Below, piece by piece: positions 1 to 9,903 of a DNA stretch of 64,000 nt (position 1 is the stretch's first letter; every line of letters starts with the position of its first letter). The notes below the pieces were generated by a model, which worked only from the letters and a program-made list of their open reading frames with translations, ran no database searches and was not told the DNA's origin. Source of the stretch: Rhizobium phaseoli (GTDB taxonomy: Bacteria; Pseudomonadota; Alphaproteobacteria; Rhizobiales; Rhizobiaceae); assembly GCF_003985125.1 (NCBI RefSeq), contig NZ_ML133565.1, positions 248,001 to 312,000 of the forward strand, given 5' to 3'. A program made the translations under genes and the position numbers.

Positions 1-494
1 CGCCGCTCCTGCAATTTGGTGGAGACGACGCGTTCGGCTCTTTGCAGAAAATCCTCCAGCCGGCCGTCGAGTTCGAGGCGCAGCTTTTCGGCGGCCGGGT
101 CCGGCCCATTCAGCCGTTCGAGGAGATTTGCCTCGACCTCGTTGTTCAGATCGTGCAACTGAACGTTCATAGCCCTGATGTCGTCGATTGCCTTTTGAAC
201 GTCCTCGACCATTGGCCGGACGATATATTCCGGCATATTCGGATCGGTCGATGCTCGCATGACCGCCCGTGTCTGGTTGGCGAGCTGCTGGAAGCGGATG
301 AACTGGCGCCCGATGAGATAGCTGATGTTCTGCTGCAGGGAATGGCGGTAGAGGGCCACCTTGACCGTGACAAAGGTTGCTCCGATCAGGACCGTCATGA
401 CGACGACGGCCGTGACGTAGTGCCGCCCGATGGAGCGGATATATTTGGCGACGGAAGAATGGGAATCGCCTGTTGGCGTTACCTTGTTTTTCAT
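1..494 (-). CDS. Membrane sensor protein, N-terminal part (cut by window edge)
   Basis: Reading the minus strand from an ATG at 494 gives about 164 codons that run off the left edge without a stop. The first 20 residues are hydrophilic. They are followed by one strong membrane helix at about residues 26-46 (VVVMTVLIGATFV is its core), then a long charged, helix-rich stretch with periodic hydrophobics that looks like a periplasmic or coiled sensing region. This layout is typical of the start of chemoreceptors, histidine kinases or GGDEF/EAL proteins. The output domain is outside the window, so the class cannot be decided. The next gene to the right is a PAS-GGDEF-EAL protein on the other strand, so a signalling role fits. 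No clear ribosome binding site is visible. Confidence 0.6.
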   Translation of the reverse strand, partial: MKNKVTPTGDSHSSVAKYIRSIGRHYVTAVVVMTVLIGATFVTVKVALYRHSLQQNISYLIGRQFIRFQQLANQTRAVMRASTDPNMPEYIVRPMVEDVQKAIDDIRAMNVQLHDLNNEVEANLLERLNGPDPAAEKLRLELDGRLEDFLQRAERVVSTKLQER

Positions 495-1490
495 ATTCGA
501 TCCAACCACCATTCACGCTCCATCAGGAAACATTGGCCGCCCGAGCCGCCTTGGTATCAGCGCCGTTCGAGGCATCCTTGAAAACGCCTCGAGATCTTGC
601 TGCTTCCAACACGCAGACTTCGCCCTCAGCGCGAGTTTGCGCCGGATAGTACGCCACGAAATCTACCTAAAGATCGGCCGTCATGGCCCTGGTCCGGGTG
701 CCGGACACTGGCACACCGGGAAAGATGAGGTCTGCGTCGTCGCACCCGCGCTATCGCAGTCGAGATCGGCGCCGGCCGCAGCGCAGCCCCGGGAGCTCTT
801 GGACCGCGTCAGTGCGTCAGGAATTCCGGACGATGGAAAGTATTCGGTTTTTCACGACCGGCGCCACCGCGCCATTCGCACAGCAGCGTCTCCGTCCGCA
901 TAGAATTATCGATCACGTCGCTCCCCCCTGGGCGCATGCCATCTTCATCGATGGGAAGCGCAGATTCCGGTTCATCCCGCACCCTCTTCATGGCGGAAAA
1001 GGTCAAGCGGTACCTCGTTCGAACGGTTTGAAACTGCGGACGCTCTGGTTTCGGAAGCGTAAATGCCGTTCCGAAAAAAGCAATGAAACCAGTTCCTTGC
1101 GGAAAAGCTGATACGAAAAAATCGCGATCTGGCTAGGTTCTTCGGATTCCGGATAAGGCGTATGTCCGGCTTTGGATCAGTCTCCGCCGGGCCGATGCGC
1201 GCGCCGTTCGGCCGACACGTGCAAGCGGCCGCGGCGACGTAAACCGAAAGGCTGCTTCTGCCTGAAAGTGGGACTATCCACATTGCGCGCTGGCGATCCG
1301 GATCGCGCGCCGAAAGTTGCCGCGCCGCAGAAGGCGGAGCGATCTCTTAATTTTCTCGCCGCAGTATCAGCAGCCAAGCGACGTGCTTCGATTGCGGCCA
1401 CGTCTTCGTCGGTTACGCCTCAAATGACTTGGGCGGCTTTCTCGGAAGAATATTCAGCCGGATGAATGATGCATCAGGCTGTCGCCCACG
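495..1490. other. Roughly 1 kb spacer without a convincing gene
   Basis: Short open frames exist on both strands, but none has a ribosome binding site, recognisable domain or family-like composition, and they overlap one another. It separates divergent genes, so promoters for both should lie here. I could not pick a convincing -35/-10 pair. Confidence 0.5.
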
Positions 1491-4034
1491 GTGAGTCAAT
1501 CCATGATGAAGTCGTCGTCCCAATCGTCTCGGAACCCTGTTCCCGTTCCGGAAACGCACGGCCACACGGCTCAGCCTGCAGATCAGGGCGAGACGATCGA
1601 CCGGGAGGCGCTCCTTGATGCGTTGCTGGGGCCATTCCCTCTCCCGGTCTTCTACAAGGATCCGCTTGGCCGCTATGTCGGCTGCAACAAGGCCTTCGAA
1701 GACTTGTTCGGCCAGAGGCGCGAAGAGATCATCGGAAAGACGGATTTGGAACTCAAGCCGGAGCTCCTGGCCGAACTCCATCTCGCCGGAAACGAAGCAC
1801 TCCTCGAAAGGGTCGGAGGCCGCTATTCCGAAAGCAAGATAATCACCGCAAACGGTGGGGTACGGGATGTCGTCTGGAACAAGGCCGTCCTGTCGGGCGG
1901 GAACGGTGATGCCGCTGGTCTGATCGGCGCCGTCGTCGACATCACCGAGCACAAGCGGGCGGAGCGTGAGCTCAAGAAGGCGCTTGAATTCGCCGAGGGC
2001 ATCATCACTGCCATTCCGGATGTCCTGTTCGAGGTGGACGAGGATGGTCGCTATCTCCAGGTCTGGACGAGAAGCCCGGAACTGCTGGCCCAGCAGCGGG
2101 AAATGCTGCTGGGCAAGTCTGTTGGCGATGTTCTTGCGCCAGATCAGGCGGACATCGCGATGGAGGCGCTTCGCACGGCCGGCAAGGAGGGAGTCGCCTA
2201 CGGCCGATGCATCCGCATCTCGCTGCCGAACGGCGAGACACGGTGGTTCGAACTATCCGTGGCCAGGCGGCCGAACGCCGATCCGGCCGCCGCCACGACG
2301 CTTCTGGCATTTTCGCGCGACATTACCGAGCGGAAACAAGCCGAAGACGCCATCAACTCCGTGCGGACGCAGTTGCTCAGCGTGCTTCAGACCATGCCCG
2401 ACATGATCTGGGTCAAGGATATGAACGGCGCTTATGTGCTGTGCAATCACACGTTCGAGCGAATGACCGGCCTGGCGGAAGCCGACGTGGTCGGAAAAAC
2501 CGACTTCGACCTGTTCGACATTGGGAGGGCTCGGTTTTTTCGCGAATCCGACAAGGCGGCGATCAAGGCCGGGGAATGCATCCTCAGCGACGAGGAGTGG
2601 GTCATTTCCCAGCAGAGCGGTCAATCCGTTCTTCTTGAAACGCGCAAGGTGCCGATCACAGATGCGGAAGGAGCCGTCGTGGGGGTTCTCGGCGTCGCCC
2701 GCGACGTGACGGAGCTGAACGCATCGCGCCAGAAGATCCACCAGATGGCCTTTTACGATCCCTTGACCGCGTTGCCGAACCGATCGCTGTTCAACGACCG
2801 GCTGCGGCAGATGATCACCTCGGCCGTCTCGCGAGGACAGCGGGCCGGCGTGATGCTGATCGACATCGACCATTTCAAGGTGGTCAACGATACGATGGGA
2901 CATCCGGTCGGCGATGAATTGCTCTGTCAGGCGGCCGCGCGCCTTAATGCGAGCGTCCGCGACTACGACACCGTCGCCCGCCTCGGCGGCGACGAATTCG
3001 CGATCCTGCTGCCGGATCTGCGGCCGGGAGACGATCTCGGCCGGGTCGCCAGCGACATCCTCGACAAGTTCCGGGAAAACTTCCTGCTGGATGGCAAGGA
3101 GGTGTTCGTCTCATGCAGCGTCGGCATTGCGCTCTATCCCGATGACAGCGCCGAGGCCAACGATCTGGTAAAATATGCCGACTCCGCGATGTATCTCGCC
3201 AAGCGCTCCGGACGAAACAGCTTCCGCTTCTACTCGAAGGACCTGACGGCGAGCGTCGAGGATCGCATGCGGCTGGAATTGGATTTGCGCCGGGCTATCG
3301 AGCGCGGCGAGCTGGAACTGCATTACCAGCCGAAGGTACTTCTGGACAGCGGCGCGATGATCGGCTCCGAGGCGCTGTTGAGATGGCGTCACCCCGAAAT
3401 GGGCATGATTCCTCCCCTTCGCTTCATTCCGGTCGCCGAAGAAACCGGGCTGATCGTCGATCTCGGGCGATGGGTACTGCGCGAGGCCTGCCAGACGGCG
3501 GCCGAATTCAATGCCAAAAGCCGGGTCGTGAGCCGCTCGCCGCATAAGGTGGCGATCAACCTGTCGGTCAAGCAGTTCCAATCCGCCGGATTGGTAAGGT
3601 CGATCGGCGAAATTCTCGACGAAACTGGCTGTCGCGCCGAATGGGTCGAAATAGAAATAACCGAAAGCCTCCTCCTCGATCAGAAGGACGAAACGCTGCA
3701 GACGCTATCGGACCTTCGCAGCATGGGCTTTTCGATCGCCATCGATGATTTCGGTACGGGCTATTCGGCGCTCAACTATCTGGCGCGCTTCCCGATCGAC
3801 ACGCTGAAGATCGACCGGTCGTTCATCAACAGCACCGACCGGCGCAACGAGGAACTTGTGAAGGCGATCCTCTCAATCGCGCGCTGCCTCGGGCAGGAGG
3901 TGGTGGCGGAAGGCGTCGAGACCGCCGAGCAGGCAGCCTTCCTGGCTGCGAACGGATGCGGATCGGCGCAAGGTTTCCTCTACAGCAAGGCCCTGCCGAA
4001 GCCGGAAATCATGGCGCTGTGGTTGAGCGATTGA
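1491..4034 (+). CDS. PAS-PAS-PAS-GGDEF-EAL cyclic-di-GMP signalling protein
   Basis: 847 residues from a GTG; an in-frame ATG at 1503 is an equally good start. Three PAS domains are visible at about residues 45-155, 165-280 and 290-410, the first and third with the PxxxxxKD opening typical of PAS folds. They are followed by a GGDEF domain (about 415-580) with an intact GGDEF motif at residues 499-503. An RxxD inhibitory site (RDYD, 490-493) lies five residues before it. An EAL domain (about 595-845) follows, with SEALLRW (Glu627), DDFGTGYS and AEGVET all intact. Both c-di-GMP synthesis and hydrolysis motifs therefore look active. There is no signal peptide or membrane segment, so it is cytoplasmic and should respond to a soluble or redox cue through the PAS domains. 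It is a single-gene unit. Confidence 0.93.
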   Translation: MSQSMMKSSSQSSRNPVPVPETHGHTAQPADQGETIDREALLDALLGPFPLPVFYKDPLGRYVGCNKAFEDLFGQRREEIIGKTDLELKPELLAELHLAGNEALLERVGGRYSESKIITANGGVRDVVWNKAVLSGGNGDAAGLIGAVVDITEHKRAERELKKALEFAEGIITAIPDVLFEVDEDGRYLQVWTRSPELLAQQREMLLGKSVGDVLAPDQADIAMEALRTAGKEGVAYGRCIRISLPNGETRWFELSVARRPNADPAAATTLLAFSRDITERKQAEDAINSVRTQLLSVLQTMPDMIWVKDMNGAYVLCNHTFERMTGLAEADVVGKTDFDLFDIGRARFFRESDKAAIKAGECILSDEEWVISQQSGQSVLLETRKVPITDAEGAVVGVLGVARDVTELNASRQKIHQMAFYDPLTALPNRSLFNDRLRQMITSAVSRGQRAGVMLIDIDHFKVVNDTMGHPVGDELLCQAAARLNASVRDYDTVARLGGDEFAILLPDLRPGDDLGRVASDILDKFRENFLLDGKEVFVSCSVGIALYPDDSAEANDLVKYADSAMYLAKRSGRNSFRFYSKDLTASVEDRMRLELDLRRAIERGELELHYQPKVLLDSGAMIGSEALLRWRHPEMGMIPPLRFIPVAEETGLIVDLGRWVLREACQTAAEFNAKSRVVSRSPHKVAINLSVKQFQSAGLVRSIGEILDETGCRAEWVEIEITESLLLDQKDETLQTLSDLRSMGFSIAIDDFGTGYSALNYLARFPIDTLKIDRSFINSTDRRNEELVKAILSIARCLGQEVVAEGVETAEQAAFLAANGCGSAQGFLYSKALPKPEIMALWLSD

Positions 4035-4622
4035 CGGGCAAATCTGCCACAAGCATGATGCGCTAGCCATCAGCCGTCGATTTCGCTGGCACGGTGTTCG
4101 AATCCGTCCTCATGTCCTCGATCTCGGAACGTGCCTGAAAGCCTCGCCCGAAGCTCTGCCACCAGCCATCTCGCTGCGGGCCCGGGCGGGGTTGCGTATC
4201 ACGTGAATCGGATATCCATCCTGATCGAAGGCAGAAAACTTGAGATGGACGAGACGGCCATCGGCAAGGTCGTCCGCCCCGCGGATAAGGAACGACCGCT
4301 TGCGAGTTCGCTTCGAAGCACGGCGAGCGGGATTTCATTTCGCCGGTTCTTAAGCTGCAGAACTGACCGGTTCTCAATTTGACGGTTGCGTTATCCGAAT
4401 TTCGCAATGTTGTCCGATCGGCGCAGCAAAGCTTGGAACTGAGCCGTGCGCAGGGGCGAAAGTAGCAGTTTGTTAAGGTTGATCAGGCGTTTACTGGGTG
4501 TAGGGACGAACGCAACGCATTGAAATAAAAGGCGAAGACGTTCCGGTCGATCGGCAATGAAACCACGCCGCATCCTGGAGACATGAGAGTTTCCGTCCTC
4601 CCAGGCACAATGAAAATAATGA
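4035..4622. other. Intergenic stretch, about 590 bp, no supported gene
   Basis: Contains only overlapping short frames on both strands (for example 4131-4382 + and 4063-4407 -) without ribosome binding sites or recognisable domains. AT content rises after about 4380, which suits a promoter region for the small gene that follows. Confidence 0.45.
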
Positions 4623-4628
4623 ATGAGA

Positions 4629-4823
4629 ATGGCTGAAATCTTCCAGTTTCCAAATCCGCTCTCCAACAGTGCGACGAATGCTCATGACCTGCAGACCGCA
4701 GCCGGACCGTCCGGCGGCTCCGACATGGATAACATGCTTCAGGCACGCGCCCGCATCCAAAAGGTTCTGCATGAACTCGACAGATTGACCGGTGAGCTCT
4801 GCCAGTTGGTTATCGAGGGTTGA
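4629..4823 (+). CDS. Small hypothetical protein, 64 aa
   Basis: The product starts MAEIFQFPNP, an opening seen in many short rhizobial proteins of unknown role. It ends with an amphipathic helix (LQARARIQKVLHELDRLTGEL) that could mediate dimerisation. An ATG two codons upstream (4623) is an alternative start. No family is recognised. The composition of the C-terminal half looks like real coding sequence, but the ribosome binding site is weak and a longer frame runs on the opposite strand, so existence is only moderately supported. Confidence 0.45.
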   Translation: MAEIFQFPNPLSNSATNAHDLQTAAGPSGGSDMDNMLQARARIQKVLHELDRLTGELCQLVIEG

Positions 4824-5261
4824 GGGCGGAATGGTTTGGTCGGCGCGCCCCTTGCCGGCGAGGCCGCTTGATCGGATGACGTTCCATTCAAGGATATCGG
4901 TCTCCTGCGTCAGGAGCGATCCAGGTGCGCTGCAAGAATGCATCTCCACGCCGGACGCATGCAGACCATATCGCAGGGGAGGATGAAGCCGGTCCGACAC
5001 CGGATCGTTTTCCCGTGCACGGCGCTCGGCGATGTCGGGGATGCTGGTTGTCAGGCGGCCGCCGCCGAGCTTTGGACCCCTTCTTCGCTATAAAGATTCG
5101 CTATGGCGGCAGAAGCGAGTTGTGTTGGCCATGCGCCGATGGATGAACCTACTGTGACAGTGTCAGCAGAAGACTGGCGCAACAAGAACCGCGGCAAAGC
5201 GGCATTTGAGCACATGACGGCAGGGGCCGATCAGACGTGTCCAACAAACGGAGTGGGAACC
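4824..5261. other. Regulatory upstream region of the importer operon
   Basis: A 438 bp region with no supported gene. An in-frame ATG at 5103 could extend the following gene by 53 residues, but this would put the signal peptide in the interior of the protein, so it is taken as leader. The LysR-type box at 5090 sits within it. Confidence 0.5.
5090..5104 (+). promoter_or_regulatory. LysR-type box (ATA-N9-TAT) before the ABC importer operon
   Basis: ATA-AAGATTCGC-TAT is an interrupted dyad with the T-N11-A spacing of LysR-type operators. It is followed directly by GGCGGCAGA and, a little later, TGTGTTGGCCA. The same arrangement, with ATA-N9-TAT, GGCGGCAGA and TGTGTTAGCCA, occurs at 12154-12200 in front of the hyuA-like gene. 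The site lies about 160 bp before the substrate-binding protein start. The likely regulator is the LysR-type gene at 11188. Confidence 0.6.
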
Positions 5262-6455
5262 ATGAACAAGACTTTGACGCGCCGGGCATTTTGCATTTCC
5301 ACGGCAATCCTTTCCTTGACCGCGCTCATGACCGGCGTCTCGCAACGGGCTCTCGCCGCAGATGAAACGATCAGGCTCGGCCTGGTATCGCCGATGAGCG
5401 GGCCGAATGCCCGTTACGGCGCGTTTTCGCTGCATGGCGCCGAACTGGCCGTCAAAGAAATCAACGATGCCGGCGGTATTGACGGCCGCAAGATCGAAAT
5501 CTTTTCCGCCGACAGCCAGGGAACGCCGGTCGAGGGCGTTTCGGCCACGCGGCGCCTGATCGACCAGGACAAGGTCAACTACATCATCGGTGACGTTTCG
5601 AGCTCGGTCACTCTGGCGATGCAGCCGGTCGCCGAAGATGCGGGCGTGCTTCTGCTGAACGCCGCATCGTCGAACCCGAAGATCACCTATGGCGCCGGCG
5701 TCGGCGGTTACAAGTGGACCTTCCGCAACTATCCCACAGACGAGAACCGGGCGCTGATTGTGGCGAAATATGCCGCCGAGCAGCGCGGCTTCACCAAATT
5801 CGCCGTTCTCTCGGTCGACAGCGATTACGGCCGTTCGGCGATCACCTTCACCAAGAAATACCTGCCCGACTTCAAGGGCGAGATCGTCAGCGAAGACTAT
5901 TACAAGGAAGGCGAGGTCGACTTCCGCAGCGTTCTCGCCAAGATCCGTGACAATGGCGCCCAGGCGATCATCATGTACGGCCTTGCCGATACCACGCCAA
6001 TTATCGCCCGTCAGATGCTCGAACTCGGGCTGGCCGGCAAGGTGACCCTGATTGGCAATGGCGAGTTCAACACCGAAAAGACCATCAAATCAGCGCCGAA
6101 GGTCCTTGAAGGCGCGGTCGAAGCCGCGGCATGGCTGCCGGCCTTCGACTCCCCCGAGAGCAAGGCTTTCGTGGAGAAGTTCACGGCTGCCTACAATGAG
6201 GCGCCGAACAACCACGCCTATGTCCATTGGGACACGGTTCACCTTCTCGCCCAGGCGATCAAGGAAGCCGGCAGCCCCGACCAGGCCAAGGTGCGTGATG
6301 CGCTCTCCAAGATCAAATATAAGAGCGCCGTCGGAGAGGTGACCTTCGACGATCACAACCAGGCTCGCCTGCCGATGATCCTGCTGCAGATCGAGGACGG
6401 CAAGCCGAGCATCAAAGGTGCCTACGCGGCGGATATCCAGTATCCTGCGAACTGA
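5262..6455 (+). CDS. ABC transporter substrate-binding protein, branched-chain amino acid/amide family
   Basis: 397 residues. Start chosen at the ATG after a purine-rich GAGTGGGAAC, because it places a classic export signal first: TRRAFC at residues 6-11 (a partial twin-arginine pattern), a hydrophobic core, and an ALA-AD cleavage region near residue 34. The mature protein begins with the periplasmic-binding type I signature (IRLGLVSPMSGPNA) and keeps two-lobe family features such as the DSDYGRS and ADTTPIIARQM segments. This is the Liv/urea/amide-type receptor class. First gene of a five-gene importer operon with two permeases and two ATPases directly behind it. The substrate cannot be read from sequence; the linked hydantoinase-type genes suggest an amide, lactam or cyclic ureide. 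Confidence 0.9.
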   Translation: MNKTLTRRAFCISTAILSLTALMTGVSQRALAADETIRLGLVSPMSGPNARYGAFSLHGAELAVKEINDAGGIDGRKIEIFSADSQGTPVEGVSATRRLIDQDKVNYIIGDVSSSVTLAMQPVAEDAGVLLLNAASSNPKITYGAGVGGYKWTFRNYPTDENRALIVAKYAAEQRGFTKFAVLSVDSDYGRSAITFTKKYLPDFKGEIVSEDYYKEGEVDFRSVLAKIRDNGAQAIIMYGLADTTPIIARQMLELGLAGKVTLIGNGEFNTEKTIKSAPKVLEGAVEAAAWLPAFDSPESKAFVEKFTAAYNEAPNNHAYVHWDTVHLLAQAIKEAGSPDQAKVRDALSKIKYKSAVGEVTFDDHNQARLPMILLQIEDGKPSIKGAYAADIQYPAN

Positions 6456-6476
6456 TCCACCGTCGGGGATAGGACC

Positions 6477-7349
6477 ATGTTCTCAACAATCCTTGAGCAG
6501 ATCATCAACGGCATCGTGACGGGATCCGTCTACGCCATCGTTGCCGTTGGCATGACGATGATATTCGGGGTGCTCCGGGCCATCAATTTCGCCCACGGCG
6601 AATATTACATGCTGGGAACGTTCGGGGCATGGTTCGCCATCGACTATCTCGGACTGTCCTATGAGGCCTCGATCGTCGTCGGTGTGCTGTCGACGATCGT
6701 CATCGCCTATGTGGTCGGCAAATTCGTGATGCAGCGCATGGTCGGCGCTCCGCCCGAATCCGGGGTGCTCGCCACGCTCGGCATCGCGCTCGTCCTGCAG
6801 AATACCGTCATCCTGGTTTTCGGCGGCGGCTACAAGTTCTTTTCGGGCGGCTATATCGAACCCGTGTCGATCCTCGGCTTCAGCCTGGCCGAGCAGCGCG
6901 TCATCATCCTCATCGTCTGCCTGATCGTGTTCATCGGCCTCGAACTTATGGTGACCTATACCAGGATGGGCAAATCCATGCGGGCGGTGTCGCAGAATGT
7001 CGAATGCTGCGAGGTGGTCGGCATTGATGTGCCGCAGGTCGTGCTCAGGACCTTCATTCTCGGCGCCGCACTTGCCGCCCTCTCCGGAGTGCTGACGGCG
7101 CCGGTCAATGTCAGCGTCTATGGCGGCATGGGTGAGCTGATCACCTTCAAGACCCTGCCGATCATCATCATGGGCGGCCTCGGCAATGTGCGCGGCACCT
7201 TCTTCGCGGCGATGATCCTCGGTATCGCCGAGAGCCTGGTTGCCACTTATGTGGGACTGCAGTTCCGCGACACCGTCGGCTTCGCCACGCTGATCCTGAT
7301 GCTGATGTGGCGCCCTCATGGGCTGTTCTCGACACAGGCGCGCTTCTGA
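6477..7349 (+). CDS. Branched-chain-type ABC transporter permease (LivH family)
   Basis: 290 residues with about eight hydrophobic helices. It opens with the LivH-typical NGIVTGSVYAIVAVGMTMIF and contains the INFAHGEYYMLG segment. The cytoplasmic coupling region lies around residues 160-190 (MRAVSQNVECCEVVGID). Start ATG follows GGGGATAGGACC, 21 bp after the substrate-binding gene. Together with the next gene it forms the heterodimeric membrane channel. Confidence 0.93.
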   Translation: MFSTILEQIINGIVTGSVYAIVAVGMTMIFGVLRAINFAHGEYYMLGTFGAWFAIDYLGLSYEASIVVGVLSTIVIAYVVGKFVMQRMVGAPPESGVLATLGIALVLQNTVILVFGGGYKFFSGGYIEPVSILGFSLAEQRVIILIVCLIVFIGLELMVTYTRMGKSMRAVSQNVECCEVVGIDVPQVVLRTFILGAALAALSGVLTAPVNVSVYGGMGELITFKTLPIIIMGGLGNVRGTFFAAMILGIAESLVATYVGLQFRDTVGFATLILMLMWRPHGLFSTQARF

Positions 7350-7389
7350 GCGCGCTCCGCCGAACCTTTCTCGAATTTGAGGACTTGCT

Positions 7390-8376
7390 ATGTCTCTCAC
7401 GGAAGTCTCGCAATCACAGCAGCGCCGCGATCTTCGCCTGCCGCTCGGTGTGCTGCTGCTGTTGGCCGCGCTCTGCGCCCCCTTCGTCGCCAGCACCTAT
7501 GTCGTCCATGCGCTGATCATCGCGCTGATCTTCATGCTGCCGGCGCATGGCCTCAATCTTCTGGTCGGTTATACCGGCCTGCTCTCGCTCGCCCAGGCCG
7601 CATTTTTCGGCATCGGCGCCTATGCCTCGGGCCTGCTGGCCGTCACCTACGGCACACCGTTCTACGTCAATGTCGCCGCCGCCGGGCTGGCGGCGGGCGC
7701 CATCGCCCTGCCTCTCGGCATCCCGGCCCTGCGGCTGCGCTCGACATCCTTCGTGATGTGTACGCTCGGCTTCGTGATCATCGGCCAGGCGATCGCCAAG
7801 AACTGGATTTCGCTTACCCGCGGCGATATGGGACTCTCCAGCATACCGAAGCCGCATTTCGCGCTCGGGCCGCTGTCCTTCACCGTATCGGGCACGACGG
7901 CCTTCTATTATCTGGCGCTGACCGTCGGAATTCTCGCCACGCTCGCCGTCTGGATGATCGTCCGCTCGCCTGCCGGGCGCAACATGATCGCCATCCGCGA
8001 GAACGAGACGCTGGCCGAATCCGTCGGCATCCCCACCTGGCGCTACAAGCTGATCGTCTTCATGCTGAGCGCGGTCTTCGCCGGCGTCGGCGGCAGTCTC
8101 TACGCGCATTATCTGACGGTGGTCAGCCCGCTGACCTTCCAGATGTATTATTCGACGACGATGCTGATCATCGTGCTCGGCGGCGGCGCCGGGACGATTT
8201 CGGGCGTCGTCTTCGGCAGCCTGCTGTTCGTCGGCCTGACTGAGGCCCTGCGTGTGACGCCGGAACTTCGGATGATCGCCTACGGGCTCTGCCTGCTCGT
8301 CTTGGTTTTTTGGTTCCGGAAGGGTTTTGCGCCCGCTATCAACCGCCTCTGGGATTCGATCGGGAGCGCGAAATGA
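7390..8376 (+). CDS. Branched-chain-type ABC transporter permease (LivM family)
   Basis: 328 residues. A short N-terminal tail is followed by about ten membrane segments. LivM hallmarks are present: GLNLLVGYTGLLSLAQAAFFGIGAYASG near residues 53-80 (core only) and the coupling segment GRNMIAIRENETLAESVGI around 200. It is the second half of the channel and lies 40 bp after LivH. Its stop overlaps the next ATG (ATGA), so translation of the ATPase is probably coupled. Confidence 0.93.
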   Translation: MSLTEVSQSQQRRDLRLPLGVLLLLAALCAPFVASTYVVHALIIALIFMLPAHGLNLLVGYTGLLSLAQAAFFGIGAYASGLLAVTYGTPFYVNVAAAGLAAGAIALPLGIPALRLRSTSFVMCTLGFVIIGQAIAKNWISLTRGDMGLSSIPKPHFALGPLSFTVSGTTAFYYLALTVGILATLAVWMIVRSPAGRNMIAIRENETLAESVGIPTWRYKLIVFMLSAVFAGVGGSLYAHYLTVVSPLTFQMYYSTTMLIIVLGGGAGTISGVVFGSLLFVGLTEALRVTPELRMIAYGLCLLVLVFWFRKGFAPAINRLWDSIGSAK

Positions 8377-9143
8377 CCGGTCTTCCCATTCTCGAAATCA
8401 GCAATCTCACGAAATCCTACGGCGCGGTGAAGGCGGTCGACGATGTCAGCATTCATGTCGAGCGCGGCGAGATCGCCGGTTTGATCGGGCCGAACGGCTC
8501 GGGCAAATCGACCTTCTTCGATTGCAGCACCGGCCTCGGCAAACCCGATAGCGGCAAGGTGAGGCTCGACGGCCAGGATATCACCGGATGGACGCTGAAC
8601 CGGATCGCCCGCGAGGGGCGCATGCTGCGCTCCTTCCAGAAGACGGTCGTCTTCAAATCGCTCGACGTCGAGGAAAACCTGATCATCGCGGGGCAGATGT
8701 TCAGCTTCCCGTCGCTGTTTTCCACCTTCGGGATCGGCAAGCTGTCGCGCAGCCGGGTCTCAGGATTGCGCGAACGTGCGCAGGAACTGATCAGGATGGC
8801 CGGGTTGTGGGACGTGCGCAAACAGCCGGCCGGCAATCTTTCCGGCGGGCAGCAGAAGCTCATCCAGTTCGCTTCCATGCTGATGCCGGAGCCGAAGCTG
8901 ATCCTGCTCGACGAGCCGATGGCGGGCATCAACCCGAAGATCATCGAGCGGGTGGTCGAGACCATTCTCTACGCCAACAAATCGCTCGGCGTCAGTTTCC
9001 TGATCATCGAACACAATATCGACGTGGTGACCAGCATCTGCCGGCGGGTGATCGTGCTCGACCAGGGGCGCAAGCTCGCCGAGGGCCTGCCGCAGGAAAT
9101 CATCAACGACCAGCGGGTCAGGGAGGCCTATCTCGGTGGCTGA
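8373..9143 (+). CDS. Branched-chain-type ABC transporter ATPase (LivG family)
   Basis: 256 residues. Start set at the ATG overlapping the LivM stop (ATGA), which gives the normal LivG beginning (ILEISNLTKSYGAVKAVDD). Walker A is GPNGSGKST, the signature is LSGGQQK, Walker B is LILLDEPMAGINP, and the switch His is in IIEHNID. The LivG-specific insert around residues 85-130 is present. It pairs with the following LivF ATPase. Confidence 0.93.
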   Translation: MTGLPILEISNLTKSYGAVKAVDDVSIHVERGEIAGLIGPNGSGKSTFFDCSTGLGKPDSGKVRLDGQDITGWTLNRIAREGRMLRSFQKTVVFKSLDVEENLIIAGQMFSFPSLFSTFGIGKLSRSRVSGLRERAQELIRMAGLWDVRKQPAGNLSGGQQKLIQFASMLMPEPKLILLDEPMAGINPKIIERVVETILYANKSLGVSFLIIEHNIDVVTSICRRVIVLDQGRKLAEGLPQEIINDQRVREAYLGG

Positions 9144-9876
9144 TTCAAATCTCTCGATCAAGAGCCTGCGTGCCGGATATGGATCTCTCGATATCCTGAA
9201 CGGCGTCGATCTCGACGTGCCGGCAGGCCAGTTCGTGGCACTGATGGGACCGAACGGAGCGGGAAAATCGACACTTCTGAAGACGCTCTACGGCATGACG
9301 ACGATCAAGGACGGCAGCATCGACTGGCGCGGCAAGAACATTGCCGGCTACAAGTCGCGCGCCATTCTCGGTGAAGGCATATCCTTCGTGCCGCAGGGCC
9401 GCTGCAATTTTCCGGTCATGACGGTGGACGAAAACCTGCAGATGGCGGCCTATACGCTGCGCGACGACAAAGTGAAGGCGGATCGGGATTATGTCTACGA
9501 TCTGTTTCCGATCCTGAAGACGCGGCGCTCGACGCTGGCCGGCAATATGTCGGGCGGCGAGCAGCAACTGCTCGAAGTGGCGATGGCCGTCCTGCAGCGC
9601 CCGAAAGTGCTGCTGGTCGACGAGCCGTCGGTCGGCCTTTCGCCGGCGGCGATCGGCATCGTCTTCGATGAACTGCTGCGCCTGCATGCCGCCGGGCAGA
9701 CCATTCTGCTCGTCGAGCAGAACACGAAGAAGGCCATGGAGGTCGCCGAACGCGCGGTGATCCTCAGGCTTGGCAGGGTCATCTGGGACGGTTTGCCGGG
9801 GGAAATCAGCCACGACGAACTCGGCGAGCTTTTCCTGACGGGCAAGATGCGCGGCGAGACTGAAGCGGTTCACTGA
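9136..9876 (+). CDS. Branched-chain-type ABC transporter ATPase (LivF family)
   Basis: 246 residues from a GTG that overlaps the end of LivG by 8 bp, which indicates coupled translation. Walker A is GPNGAGKST, the signature MSGGEQQ, Walker B VLLVDEPSVGLSP, and the switch segment LLVEQN. The length and short helical domain match LivF. It completes a canonical substrate-binding/LivH/LivM/LivG/LivF set. Confidence 0.93.
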   Translation: MADSNLSIKSLRAGYGSLDILNGVDLDVPAGQFVALMGPNGAGKSTLLKTLYGMTTIKDGSIDWRGKNIAGYKSRAILGEGISFVPQGRCNFPVMTVDENLQMAAYTLRDDKVKADRDYVYDLFPILKTRRSTLAGNMSGGEQQLLEVAMAVLQRPKVLLVDEPSVGLSPAAIGIVFDELLRLHAAGQTILLVEQNTKKAMEVAERAVILRLGRVIWDGLPGEISHDELGELFLTGKMRGETEAVH

Positions 9877-9903
9877 AACCCAAGAAAAACCAAGGACATA
9901 TCC

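Noticed and set aside
4063..4407. Possible degraded PilZ or regulatory gene
   Set aside because: Looked for PilZ motifs (RxxxR, DxSxxG) in all frames and did not find them.
4491..5000. 169-codon minus frame over the small gene at 4629
   Set aside because: Composition is irregular (mixed Cys, His, Ser), no start signal, no domain. The + strand small protein looks more coding-like.
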